In this document: positions 42,901 through 51,976 of the stretch, piece by piece
Layout of the letters: each line of letters opens with the position of its first letter
How positions within the stretch are numbered: position 1 is the first letter of the stretch
Assembly: GCA_009746045.1 (NCBI GenBank)
Contig: RPFO01000448.1
Location: 479,126 to 543,125, forward strand
DNA length: 64,000 nt
DNA from: Mesostigma viride
Taxonomy: Eukaryota; Streptophyta; Mesostigmatophyceae; Mesostigmatales; Mesostigmataceae
Direction: 5' to 3'
Program-made: the position numbers and the translations under genes
Notes under the pieces: model-generated
What the model was told of the DNA's origin: nothing
Databases searched by the model: none
Seen by the model: the letters and a program-made list of their open reading frames with translations, nothing else

Positions 42901-43291
42901 CAGGGGGATGCAGGGACACGCCGTATATCCCTGGCGCCTTGGAAGCCATATCCTTGTCATCAAGGCCGACCGTTTTCTTCAAGAAGTCTAAAATTGCATG
43001 CCGGTGGCCGACGACGCCGTAACAGTGGTGTTGGAGGCGATTTAGTTTGTCGAAGTGCACCTTGGAAGCATTCTGGTTGCAGGAGCTCGGAACCGAGGCG
43101 TTGCAGAACTTCTGAATCTCGCCGCGTGGAATCACCAGCTTCTCGACGAGAACGCCGTCCTGGTTCTCGGTGCAGATATGGATCAACTGGTGAACCTGCA
43201 GGGAGTTTCCTTCATAGCCATTTGTCTCGGGCGGCAACCCGGCATTCATGCCATCCTCTGTGCCGCCAAGGTAACCGGTAGGGTTTTCCAT
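36944..43291 (-). CDS. Giant VLIG/GBP-like GTPase with Cys/His-rich C-terminus
   Basis: A single uninterrupted frame encodes 2115 residues from the ATG at 43291 (context AAACATGG). The frame is open for 35 codons further upstream without another ATG. The P-loop GKQSTGKS is at ~1207-1214, followed by LNHLFGTSF and ISGARCTDG; the switch-II-like DFEGLGS is near 1252. These match the very-large inducible GTPase (VLIG/GVIN) and guanylate-binding protein type of G domain, which hydrolyse GTP and often act in innate immunity in animals. Residues ~340-385 look like coiled coil and ~705-960 like a beta-propeller. From ~1596 to ~2067 dozens of Cys and His in CxxC/HxxxC patterns suggest zinc binding. 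An acidic tail (EEDDLGASDDDIDE) ends the protein. No signal peptide or membrane segment. The role here is unknown; the G-domain family is the firm part. Confidence 0.88.
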   Translation of the reverse strand: MENPTGYLGGTEDGMNAGLPPETNGYEGNSLQVHQLIHICTENQDGVLVEKLVIPRGEIQKFCNASVPSSCNQNASKVHFDKLNRLQHHCYGVVGHRHAILDFLKKTVGLDDKDMASKAPGIYGVSLHPPGMAASTSESIQGAPIWQPSEPSLVLVVLWPVDASFASISPNSITSTCVRYITQLTRHVFFCFDRPGTLAFPSGQATQGEARRISTYHFTQQVIQEDSFSLHPGFDMDASIMTATQGGQPFVASHATHPISQRSIITGSGTLAAILEQSVVASSWSWDEGHTVRFDLTDDAGQPVSSLREKLQQNRVELHTDMPAGERTVFLRALASPGDRGVIDSLLRKLEEERQALAREGEAQIVQLRAKMEATQRGFQQGVVGAFHSMLASQTQYPGALPTHCLAAQEGQPFLSGLGHEASLVVAQLRERVREVENAIQALVGRCCVLGVLAREAKAGGEEAWLKSQMEKSDSYLNSKLAHLGADVGMEAKSWLALGYPFKELSGTMGEGAPSNAGWGWGLGGISRLWGGGKSRAWTPADTRARLAEWARGQFAQVINSHEASLGKEAATGSLCVHRRLDGRKAEVKARMEEACAKAERSCLAQMEQVILSPAPPAAGPSRDDRQVLRVRRCTLNQRSVVQRAASALLGATGGGGVVDQVQVTFDIQQPQEPRLELAVSLISAPRPDDAAPLTGNVSGLRPQFMRGHGRASIPSSWTLLASFLMNKGRWLLTVANNPNERTAVTIHKLTSEGQHFTKSYGKPSLLADFDEATRFLAFHTVSAKGAETGESTAFVYRFNEGFTAMEQAGPPLELSALSGSSELRDMRLLKSQRKLVMLDVKGRVRVYNVQQQAMERETYTAPASAGAFPTSLLTTPTGHFIMLVSRVAHKVTGATSGKASAGQGPSNTAAVPESIHITPLAVPGLHALPQVEATYPGDITASSSLVTFSLALGEQGAVNQYLALLCGDGGQLATLVVKAQGREQAEQIVAVADAGRDGQGGPSKAVELCMLEYVFHAYDKFAVEGAAATVAREVNLRDIGMHLAVVMDPEGAEAAVPGALAACVQRYVDGIERRLKTGYKPMVEALSLSRNLVVLSSAALDDSWLAGVRGVVPAGSSNLSLDSARRLWLSSAAPFQMGSWVKQLICLLPLQIARAEDNAFVLMADGMQLKAHPRSTEEAVGMVSFGLLDAVLESWRGDVVVVSSMGKQSTGKSYTLNHLFGTSFQISGARCTDGCWMGLCQVGSVLYVILDFEGLGSFERTEQEDMLLAVFNAAVSNYTLFKTEFRLDRDLEAMFSRFQSGTGLLKGDERLFKGCFCIVVKDVADRDVVAIKQEFRSKIALITRPTEAGDRNDAPANFISAMFNGEFAIFPFPPLGQPEFYAGFCDLMEAIGRRTRQFTSGGGGFSSFMKHIMAKMVIKDWTSLEGQDVLARVQYLSKHVNAAIAGGRLDTLTLGMEEEFLSCLDTGREVDSLDMKLSVLEAKDEEEGIAIQAPQVPDASVLLRAKGEDQESLIARLRAIFCKGLGPEVDQTRWQPVFVAFVAEVVERRCARVQEWVDVNLSPLKKEGGRLDDCAVRFMDDVASKLQALRNEWQLCGSTCSHCFMTCLLPKSHPAADHTCMGSHACLHPCFFCSEETEDSLPGSPSVHACAEKMGHGGAHCCKDMPHTCQEACSMAGSLNCNSTCCKKAGHERLPGGGSHLCNSPMHLCGKLCSANNCRGRCQINADKTHSVHKCAEVMCLHGCAVKDCTYTCSSRDHFHHTELSQVFKEEQGMKDAGADVDDSADSGGGKRLHFCGREHACPRRCEAEGICRITVQQISEAREELFEGKRSIFTYKAFSEANGHREKCAVRIPPYQLEHEGPHTHSLDPRVVHTCNVRCEDCEYYCELPIKHGEKHKGAHGNMKNSTWITTRKDGAIDFGDRKYVAGESTKAEICDMFCRTAGRGHTHSLPCDAETVEKCTHAHKDGRAHDTRVFFPPRKYPSDRVTHNCYWDTIGWNDNCTAAEREEFAKCRHECPHPQHDEDGQLPSYCEFELWHAEIDGDNAEKRAKEAESPNNTCFGPHVFPCTHTDWEDVFKSWVQRRLEERKKRGEEKKDGSGEEDDLGASDDDIDE

Positions 43292-44297
43292 GTTTTCAAC
43301 AGCTGAATGGCGTGGGTTTTGAGTAAGCAATTTTAGCGCATATCGGCTTCGATGCAGCTTACGCACGCTGTCCCGGTTGCGCGTAGCAAAGGTCACAGTC
43401 TGGTCATGCCTTTCCCGTTAATAAACAGCAGAGGTTCGTTAAGGCCAGCCTAATGTTTCCAGGTAATCCCCATGTCTAAGCCTAGTGGCGTTTCACCCTT
43501 CTCCAGCTACCTCAGGCCCGCACATTGAAACCTTGCCAGGTCGTCGATGAAAACCACGCTGCCAACTCGCAGCAATGCCGATATCGATCGTGCCGGTAAA
43601 CGAATTTATGATCGAAACCCAAAATTGGAAAAGGTTTACGTCAAATGGGTAATCGGAATGTGCACATCCCCCTCGATCCCAGCTTGACTAGGTTAGAATC
43701 GCTCAAACGTCTCCATATGGCTCGTATAGCTTGGTCTTGGCGAAAGCTAAGGTTCCGCCGTTGTATGAGGCCGTGAGGCCTTAACAGGCCTGAAACCCAT
43801 GAAGGCCCGTTGGGGATTACACCAGCATGAGTTATGTATGTGCGGCCCGAAACTCGCAATGCAGTCAGTGAGCTTATTACGTACTTAGCACACGACAAAA
43901 TAATGCTCTCCACGCCAATCGGCGCTTGAAGCTGGCTCGCATATCATGCGCACTCGTATACCTGCTCGCCCAGGGCTCGCTTTTCTAATTTCTTGGCAGC
44001 AATGCCGCGGAATGAGCGGATAGCAGCCGTGTGTTTCTCTGTGTTTCTCAGCCGTCAGTCGCGGGTAGCAAGTTGTGTCGTCCGTCCTTCTCAGCCAGAT
44101 TACGCTGGGTCGAGCGGTGGGCCCTAGCCGCACGCTTAAGCAGGTGGCAGGCGCACGGCAGGACGGAAAGGCCTTGCCGCTGGCAACTGCCAGATCCGCC
44201 AAGGTCCTTGAGCGATGGGGGCACCGAATAGAAAGAATCCCAACGGCCGCCAGAGGGCTATGCAGGCAAGTGGACGCCGCGCGATAATATACCCGTA
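43292..44297. other. Intergenic, putative promoter region of the GTPase gene
   Basis: The region upstream of the minus-strand GTPase gene has no recognisable ORF or repeat. I cannot point to a TATA box with confidence. Confidence 0.4.
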
Positions 44298-44544
44298 GTG
44301 GTCCCAATATCTGTACGCGTAATTATCGTACGAATACTTTTAGGAATTTTTGTTACGTGTACGAGAACTTTTGGGAATTATTTTTACTGTACGGCGCCGC
44401 GCCACGGGTAGCTAGGCTTTAAGGTCTGCGCCGCGCTTCGCTGGTGGTACCTAATTTTGAGGTGTACGAGGCCCGGAAGAGGGTTTTTTTGGGCCTGTAC
44501 GAGGTCGATTCGTACATAATTACGCGTACAGATATTGGGACCAC
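44298..44544. mobile_element. TA-flanked MITE
   Basis: GTGGTCCCAATATCTGTACG at the left is mirrored at the right by CGTACAGATATTGGGACCAC, giving ~30-bp inverted repeats. The 247-bp element is flanked by TA on both sides (44296-44297 and 44545-44546), as for Tc1/mariner-type MITEs. It has no ORF. Confidence 0.88.
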
Positions 44545-44546
44545 TA

Positions 44547-46057
44547 CGTAATCAAATGGTCTTTATTACATGTAGGGATACATCGAACCTGTTGCATGCG
44601 CGAGCAGCTGCACGTCCATCTCCGCAATTACTGTTGTTGCCTTGCCACGGCCTCCCGCACAGTCTGCGCGCGGTCATTTGCATGCGCATGCTGCAGTGCT
44701 CTGCATAAATCATGAGTTCCATCGCTTGCCCCTTAGGTGACCGGGGCGGACGATCATCACTCGGAACTGACTGGGGCTGGTAATGCACGCTCCAAATTAG
44801 TGGCTTTCACATACTTTGTCGAGTTGCTGTCCCCTTAACCCTCAGTTGTCCCTTCATCAAGGAGAGAGCGTGGCCGTTTGAGTACGTAGCGTTGTGGCCC
44901 TGCAACTGACTACTGTAGATCACGGTAGCGACATGCTTGATAGTAGCCGCACAATGCTAAATTCAATTAGGTTTAATTTTCCATTCGGATCTAATATTCG
45001 TCGTTTCTTATAGCCTAGTAGTACGCCGGCCTCTGCTTGCCAATCACGGGCCGGGGCTGCACGGAGCCAGTCATGCCGGATTCCAGGCCGCGGCCGTCCA
45101 GACCACGAGCTAGCAGCGGATCAGGTACTACGGCATGATGGCGCCTTGCGCGCGCAAGTCCACCCACGGCAGCGTCCCTTTAGCTACCTTTCTTGAGGAT
45201 GCCGACCTTTCTTGAGGACTCTAGTTCCCCAGATAAAATGCCTGGCTATCAGTCAAGGTAGAGCTAGCGCTGTGGTTTGCAGCATGTCGATCGTTTCTTG
45301 CCTTATGACTTATAATAATCATTCACGGCCCATCTCTTGTCGTATTAGTTGGCTTGCAACATTGTCGTCAGAAAGCAATTATTAAAATATTGGTATGCAT
45401 TCCTGAGGCAGTTTTTTGGGGCCTAGATACGGGCGGTCCAGGCATGAGAGGGGCCTGGCCGGGGTTGTAACGCTGAAGCTATAGCCTATATATAGGCAGG
45501 TGGGCTTGAGGGCAGCAGGCATTTACTTGTAGTAAACGCGGACGGCGCCACGGCACGGCATGGTGCTCGCACATCGCTGACCGTAGTTAGAGTGGGATAG
45601 AATCAAACCATGGTAATGGCCTCGCTTTTCACCAATCGCCTCACTGGCATGAAACGTTGCCAGGGCGCAGGAGTCTCAATACCACGCAGAGTACATTCTC
45701 AATTCAATAACATGCCCAAACTATTATTGATACAAAGAAATGCCGTTGACGGTAATCCTCCTGGAGACCCAGGAGCTAATAATAGTTGGATGGAGCTTGA
45801 GGTCTGTCGTGGCCAACGAGCGTCCTGCCCAGAATTGTTACGTTAGCAAGTTTAATACTGCCATTGGTTTGAGAATTAATTCTTCAGATGTCCAAATTGC
45901 ATGTGTCTGGCGTAGCTGACGCCCCCATGGGACATCCCGTGATGCAAACAGCTACGCCGGTGTAGAGATGCGCATGTCCCTGTGCATGTCTCAACTCGTT
46001 CTCTCCATGTCTTGAGGGCTCCAGACCTTAACAAATTATCAAGGAGACAAACAGCGC
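44547..46057. other. Unassigned intergenic stretch
   Basis: No gene, terminal repeat or tandem array is recognised. Short frames such as 45610-45846 have no family resemblance. Confidence 0.4.
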
Positions 46058-46464
46058 AGGCCAGAAATCGATCCCGAGGGAGAATCCGGACCATGGTAGC
46101 TCGAGCCTGCTGTTATATCTTGTCCGTGTGTTTGAGTCGTTCAGGATGATGAATATGAATGGTGATGGAAATGTGCATGTAGCCTTGTGCTTTGAAATTA
46201 TGGCTGGCTTACGTGTAGAGCGACTAGATGACCTAGACCGTCAGGGGCCGGAAACAGCTTGCTTGATCAGGGCGTGTGTTTCGAGCCTAACTGGCCAGGA
46301 GTGTCTAGTGGTGAGCACCATTGCTGCGAACGCTCTCCCACCATTTACGAGGAAATACCCGCAAATGGGAAACCACTTAAAAGGTCTAGCTAGCTAGTCA
46401 GTCATTAAAGGTCTAGCTAGTCAGTCATTACGTTAGCCATGCCATGATTCCAAACGTCCAAGAA
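46058..46464 (+). repeat. Segmental duplication, copy 1
   Basis: Begins AGGCCAGAAATCG and ends CAAACGTCCAAGAA; aligns with 48694-49396 apart from a 293-bp insertion there. The identity of the duplicated unit is unknown. Confidence 0.88.
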
Positions 46465-47821
46465 TAATTATATTATATGCACTTATATGGATGAGCCACG
46501 CGCGGACATGGCTGACGGCGGAACTCAGAACTTCTGCGTCTGAGCCCCAAATTCATTCAGGCTGCTTCCAACTGATGCGTCTCTTCAATGCACATCTGCT
46601 AGTATCATCTGAATTACGGGTGTAAGTTATGCAGTATTGTGACAATGGCACCAACACGCAGCCTCGACTTAAACAAATAATTAAATCGAGTTCACTGTCG
46701 GCTCGGTCAACAGCAACTACCGCTACGGCAAATTCTGCGGACCGACCAAGTCCTCTCCCCCTGCCCCCCCCCCCCCCCCCCGGGCCGGTCGACCTTCCTC
46801 GACGCATGTACTCTACACCACTGAAATTAGACGTCGCCCATCCCCTGAAGAAACCGCGCACTGCCCACTCTTAGTGTGGAAACTCGGCCCCGCCTCTTTG
46901 GCCCTTGCCACCGGCTGGAGTTCTGCATCCTGAAAATCTTTACACTCACGAAGGAACAATGCGACGATTTCATCTGCTTGCTGGCCCACAAAGACGAAAT
47001 TCTTTTGCCTACCCGGCCCTGCATGGCGACCAGGCCACTGGGAAGTCCAACTGGGAATGCAGCTATACCTGATCGAGGCGTACTTGAATGAGGCCGTCAT
47101 CCTGTGCAGCTACATGCGCTACGAGACACAGGACTAGTTCACCGGCCCAGCTGGGCTTCGGCCTCAAGAGCCTCGTGCAAGGTCGAGCGCGCCGATTGAT
47201 GGGTAGCCACAGCAGCTGCAGCATCGATCCTCGCAGAGCGGCAGTCCTGACGGCCCCCAGCACGGACTCTGGACATCCAAGCTGGAGTGGCGGAGCAGCT
47301 AGCTGGCGCTGATGGCTGAGCAGCTTGCAGCCCTGCATGAATGCGCCTGATGGCCCATGCACTCGACACTCTCGCGGCCAAGGTCAACAACATTGCATGA
47401 AGACAATTAAAGTCGCAAATTAACCGAGCTCCAGCTCCAGTTTACCGCTTAGCAAGAGCACATTGCCGCCATTGAAGGTACCTCTGAGGCCACAGCCACT
47501 GACAGTGACCTTCCCACCGACACTGACCACTGATCGGTGGAAGCTAGGCATGCACGGTGAAGCTGGATCGAGGGCAGTTGCCACCTTAAGGTAGATGGGC
47601 ACGGGCCTGGCCACGCAGGTCCCCGAGATCGCCGAGAGAACGGCCACCATCGCTGCCCAACCTGCCAGTAGGGCCGGCGATGACTCCTCGACTTAATTGC
47701 GGGCTGGGTGGACCTGCTCAAGACGTACTGCCAGCTAGGCAACCTAGCTACTCTAGATAGTCACCACTGCCATCACCACCAATGAAGCTGAGTCCGGACC
47801 TATGTGACACAACTGCTTGAA
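46465..47821. other. Unassigned intergenic stretch
   Basis: Contains a poly-C run at about 46764-46781. Overlapping frames on both strands are not convincing genes. Confidence 0.4.
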
Positions 47822-47886
47822 GATGCAGGGCTTCTGGGACTATCCGTACTCGGGCCGAGTACGGATAGTCCCAGAAGCCCTGCATC
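47822..47886. repeat. Perfect 32-bp-arm palindrome
   Basis: The arm GATGCAGGGCTTCTGGGACT... (47822-47853) is repeated exactly as its reverse complement at 47855-47886, with one base between. It would form a very stable hairpin. Confidence 0.97.
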
Positions 47887-47901
47887 TCAGACCGCGCCCG
47901 C

Positions 47902-48117
47902 ATGATTGACAAGGAGAAATGGGCTGCCATCTGCGATAAGCACCTTCCCGAGGGGTATGCTCCTGTTTTCTCCCCACGGGCCCCGCGGCCCGTTGCTAGC
48001 CAGGGTAGAAGTCCGCAGGTGGAGGCAGTTATTGGTCCTGAGGATAGCCGCTACACTACCGCCTCGTCTGCCATTACAATAGAGGACAGCTCGGATGAGG
48101 ATTACATCCCCATCTAG
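47902..48117 (+). CDS. Short ORF with acidic tail, unrecognised
   Basis: A 71-codon ATG frame directly after the palindrome starts MIDKEKWAAICDKHLPEGY and ends EDSSDEDYIPI. The composition looks protein-like, and it might be the 3' exon of a decayed gene or transposon ORF. No family recognised. Confidence 0.25.
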   Translation: MIDKEKWAAICDKHLPEGYAPVFSPRAPRPVASQGRSPQVEAVIGPEDSRYTTASSAITIEDSSDEDYIPI

Positions 48118-48693
48118 TGCTTAACGGTTGCAGGGGATGATGCAGACGATATTTGTTTAAACTTTTGTGTAAATTATTTTTCTAATGAGATTAGCATAGT
48201 ACTCCGTGGCATGCCTTTGCGCATGATACGCAAGTACTTACTTACTTACTTACTTAAGCTGAGTCCAGGATCTGGAAGACAAGCGCCTTCACGCCGGCGA
48301 GTGACCGCGACCGTACCGCCACTGCCGGGTCATCCTCAGGCGCGCTTCGACATGCAGCGCTGGGGGATACGCCCCAGACTCTCTTCAGACTGGATGATTC
48401 CTGCCTACGAGCTCAGGACCCAGCTCTTGGGGCGCATGGAGCTGCACTAGTAGGAACGGCACTGCAGGGCGCCTACCCCATCCACGGGACATCGGAAGGC
48501 TGGCCCCCCACCAGTGGTCCTCACCTTCAGCGACATCGCAGCCCGAGTTCGGTTCGATCCTCTCTCGCTGCAAGAAGCTGGCGAACTCCCCCTGGTCGCT
48601 TAATGACGCCGGACCTGACGCCAGCCCAGCAGCAGAAACGCTGAGACCAGTGGCCCGACTACATCCGCCACAAAACCAGGCACAAGACCAGGT
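48118..48693. other. Unassigned stretch with short (ACTT)n run
   Basis: (ACTT)5 lies at about 48233-48256. No gene is recognised. Confidence 0.4.
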
Positions 48694-49396
48694 AGGCCAG
48701 AAATCGGGATCGAGAATCCAGACGGTACCATGGTAGCTCGAGCCTGCCGTTATCTTTTCTGCGTTTTTGTTCAGGATGATGAATATGAATGGAGATGAAC
48801 ATTTGTAGCCTAGCTTGTTGATTAAAATTATGGCTGGCATGCGCCGTGAAGAGCGACTATAGATTTTCCTTGATAGATGACCTGGACGGTGGGGTCGGAA
48901 ACAGTTTGCTTGATCAGGCCGTGTGTTTCGAGCCTAACGGGCCGAGAGTGTCTATTCTGATCAGACACTCCGCAAAGGTGAAAACCTTTGCGTTCAGTGC
49001 CGGGCCGCGGAAAACGCGGAAAACGCGATCTGCAAATGAATCCGACCGGAATCGAACTGGGGACCTCTCGCACCAATTTTGCTGACTATAGGACGGACGT
49101 CTCCGGTTACCATGGCATCGCCAACTTACACCTACAGTCATCCGCAAAAGTTCTCCTGTCCGGGGAGTGATGCAAGCCTTTCGGATTTGGTACTAGATAA
49201 ATCACTCGAGATCTGTGTGTAGGAGTACTACACACGTGTCTGCACGCGAGTGTCTAGTACGTGGTGAGCACCATTGCTGCGATCACTCTCCCACCATTTA
49301 CGAGGAAATATACCCGCAAATGGAAAACCACATAAAGGTTCTAGCTAGTCAGTCATCAATTACGTTAGCCATGCCATGTTTTCAAACGTCCAAGAA
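48694..49396 (+). repeat. Segmental duplication, copy 2 (interrupted)
   Basis: The same unit as 46058-46464, more diverged, and split by a SINE-like insertion at 48955-49247. Confidence 0.85.
48955..49247 (-). mobile_element. tRNA-derived SINE-like insertion
   Basis: A 9-bp duplication GAGTGTCTA (48946-48954 and 49248-49256) flanks 293 bp absent from the sister copy. On the minus strand it contains AGTTCGATTCC (about 49058-49048), a match to the Pol III B box, preceded by GAGAGGTCCCC, so a tRNA-like head is likely although the T-stem pairs poorly. The other end has a hairpin CGCAAAGG...CCTTTGCG. It may be a decayed tRNA-derived SINE. Confidence 0.65.
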
Positions 49397-50615
49397 ATGC
49401 ACGCGGTGCAAAGGCAAAAATCTGGAGGACATCGTACTTGACTTCTTCGTCAAATCTCATAATTGACCGGGTTTCGAAACAATCCACGAGCTAGCGCCGT
49501 ATCGATAGATGCAGATCCAACGGAGCGAACCATGCACGTCATGACCGACGCGGCGCCAAATTGCCATGGTTCCCTTTTTGCGAGCATTAATAAATTTTAC
49601 AACGTCGCGCCACGTCGCGAACCCGGCTGCCTTTTCCATGTCACGTGATGATGTGCGTCCATGCAGGACTAGTAATTGTCTCACTTGAGATGAAAAATCC
49701 ACTTAATTTTCAGACCGGGAATTCCGTCCAACGCACCAGTCTAGAAACGTCCAACGCCAGCTGAACAGAGCGCCGCGTCGCATCCCCCGCCCTGACTGGT
49801 TGCCTTTCCGCTATTCCGCGGACCCGCAACCTTCCTTTTCCCTAGATTTGCGCGAAACTTTGAAATTGGAAATACAAAGCCATTTTTTCACCGACCAGAC
49901 AAAATTTTCAAATAAATGTCACGACAGTTTCAGTTCTGCACGAGACCTCGAAGGCATCTAGTTCCTATTATCCGTCAAAAAGCCCTTGAGCTGCCATGTC
50001 CTCATGGCATGCCATCGTGCCGTCTTGTGCCCAAATGTACCTCACTTAGACGGTGGCAAATTAAATGCTGGGTGAAAAGTAGATCTATTTGTCGCACAGC
50101 TGGCATCCACCAACGCAGCTTCATGCCACTTAGCACCTCTATCCAACTGGCATCTACACCACATCATGAACACTACATCATGGCACCAGGGCGCCTCGAG
50201 ATCTCGAGCTCAACATAATGTGTGTGACAGTCCAAAATCCCAGCGAGATGGAGGCATGCCTGGCCCAGGTAGCACCAGCGTTGTGGGACAGCTGGAGCAC
50301 AAGAGAACCATCCCATGCCTGGCCTGGAACCCCAGCCATAACAAGCTCGAGCTGGCATCATCCGCCATCATGGAGGAAAGAAAAAATGTTTCAGAAAACT
50401 TCCATGGGACAAGTGTCAGGTCTCTCTCCCGTCTCTCCGATAGGATCATAATTAGATCAATTAAGGGCTCCTTATAGGATCACACTCACGAAAAGAGGCA
50501 ATCCACGTGAACAATCTTCAACCCTCCTTGCATACACGGCTTGCCCTCGCAGAGCCTAGACACATATGCGCTCTCGTGGCCCCCTTGCGCGTACTCGCTC
50601 CTTCACCAAGGTCCC
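49397..50615. other. Intergenic, downstream of the three-exon gene
   Basis: No gene or repeat is recognised. The part nearest 50615 presumably holds the 3' UTR of the minus-strand gene. Confidence 0.4.
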
Positions 50616-51819
50616 TCAGTGCGGCAGCACGGGGGTCGGGCCGCCGCCCCGGCAAAAATTGTGCATGTACTCGACCGCCCCCCGGCTGACCTTGACCGCG
50701 TTGCCCATGCACGCAACGCCGCTGGCGCGCCCCACGTCCTCGTGCGCGCTGAATGTGCACCCGAACAAGAACCCCCACAGGTGGTCGACCAGGTTGGCCA
50801 GCACGTTGTACTCGGATCTCCTCCCCCGCTTGCCGGGAACGTCCGGCACCGCGCACACCTTGGTGAGCGCCTCGGTCATCGCCTGCATCATGCCCTGGTA
50901 CTTGCACACGGGCCAGCGCATGATGCGGGCGCGGGAGACGAGGAAGGAGCGAGCGGGCGCCTGCAGGAACGCGTGCTCCTGGGTGGCCGGTGTCGCACAC
51001 GTGATCCCCCGGCTCAGCCGCTGCAGCGACAGCCACGCCGAGTGGCCTGAGAAGTCGGGGGTCACGCGGTGGACCGAGTCAGAGAGCGCGTAGAATCCCA
51101 CGTCTTTCCCCGCGCAGCCTCGGATGAGCGGGCCAATCGGCCAGGGCACCGCGCCGGAGAGGAACAGGAGCTGCTGCCTCGGGTCGATCTGATGGGTGGG
51201 CGCAGGGGATGAGGACGTACATGTGGAGGCATGTGGCGAGCGGTGGCGTGTGGCAGAGGCTCAGCTGTGCCAGGATGTCGCACACATGGGCAGGTCAGAC
51301 AAGCGTGTTGCATGGGGTGGCGGGGGGCCAGGGACTACAGACTCATGCACAGGTGTCTTGGGGTGGCGGGGGGATAGGCACGTAAGGGCGCATGGCACGT
51401 GTGGCATGCGTGCGGCCGCCAGGGGTCATGACGCACGCCACGCGTCATATGGCCGCGTGGCGCAGGAGCCAGGGCGCATGGCAAGTCCAGGGGCGCGGCA
51501 TGTCGCAGAAAAGGGTCAAGGTGGCCCGACGTGTGGCGAGGTGTCAGGGGAACGGCGGACTGTAAACGCGTCGCCTTTACTTCAGGGCTGGCATGGTGCA
51601 TCATTGCAACAGTCCATAAGAGCTTGGCACGAATCGCATGCGTCGAGAGTGCAGCAACTTCCAAAGTAGATTGATATGCACCAGCCATAGTAGGAGTCGC
51701 AGTCGTAGCCGTAGCCGTAGCCGTAGCCATAGCCGTAGCCGTAGCCGTAGCCGCAGCCGCAGCCGCAGCCGCAGCCGCAGCCGCAGCCGCAGCCGCAGCC
51801 GCAGCCGCTGCCGCTGCCG

Positions 51820-51900
<81 letters not shown>

Positions 51901-51936
51901 TCGTCATCGCTGTCGTCGTCGTCGTCGTCGTCGTCT

Positions 51937-51976
<40 letters not shown>

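Noticed and set aside
36952..43022. Many long ORFs on the plus strand and in other minus frames across the GTPase gene
   Set aside because: Shadows of a GC-rich 6.3-kb coding frame; none carries a recognisable domain, and the main frame has the P-loop and Cys motifs.
49040..49130. Functional tRNA gene on the minus strand
   Set aside because: The B box is good, but the T-stem does not pair well and no clean A box or acceptor stem is visible; it fits a tRNA-derived SINE better.
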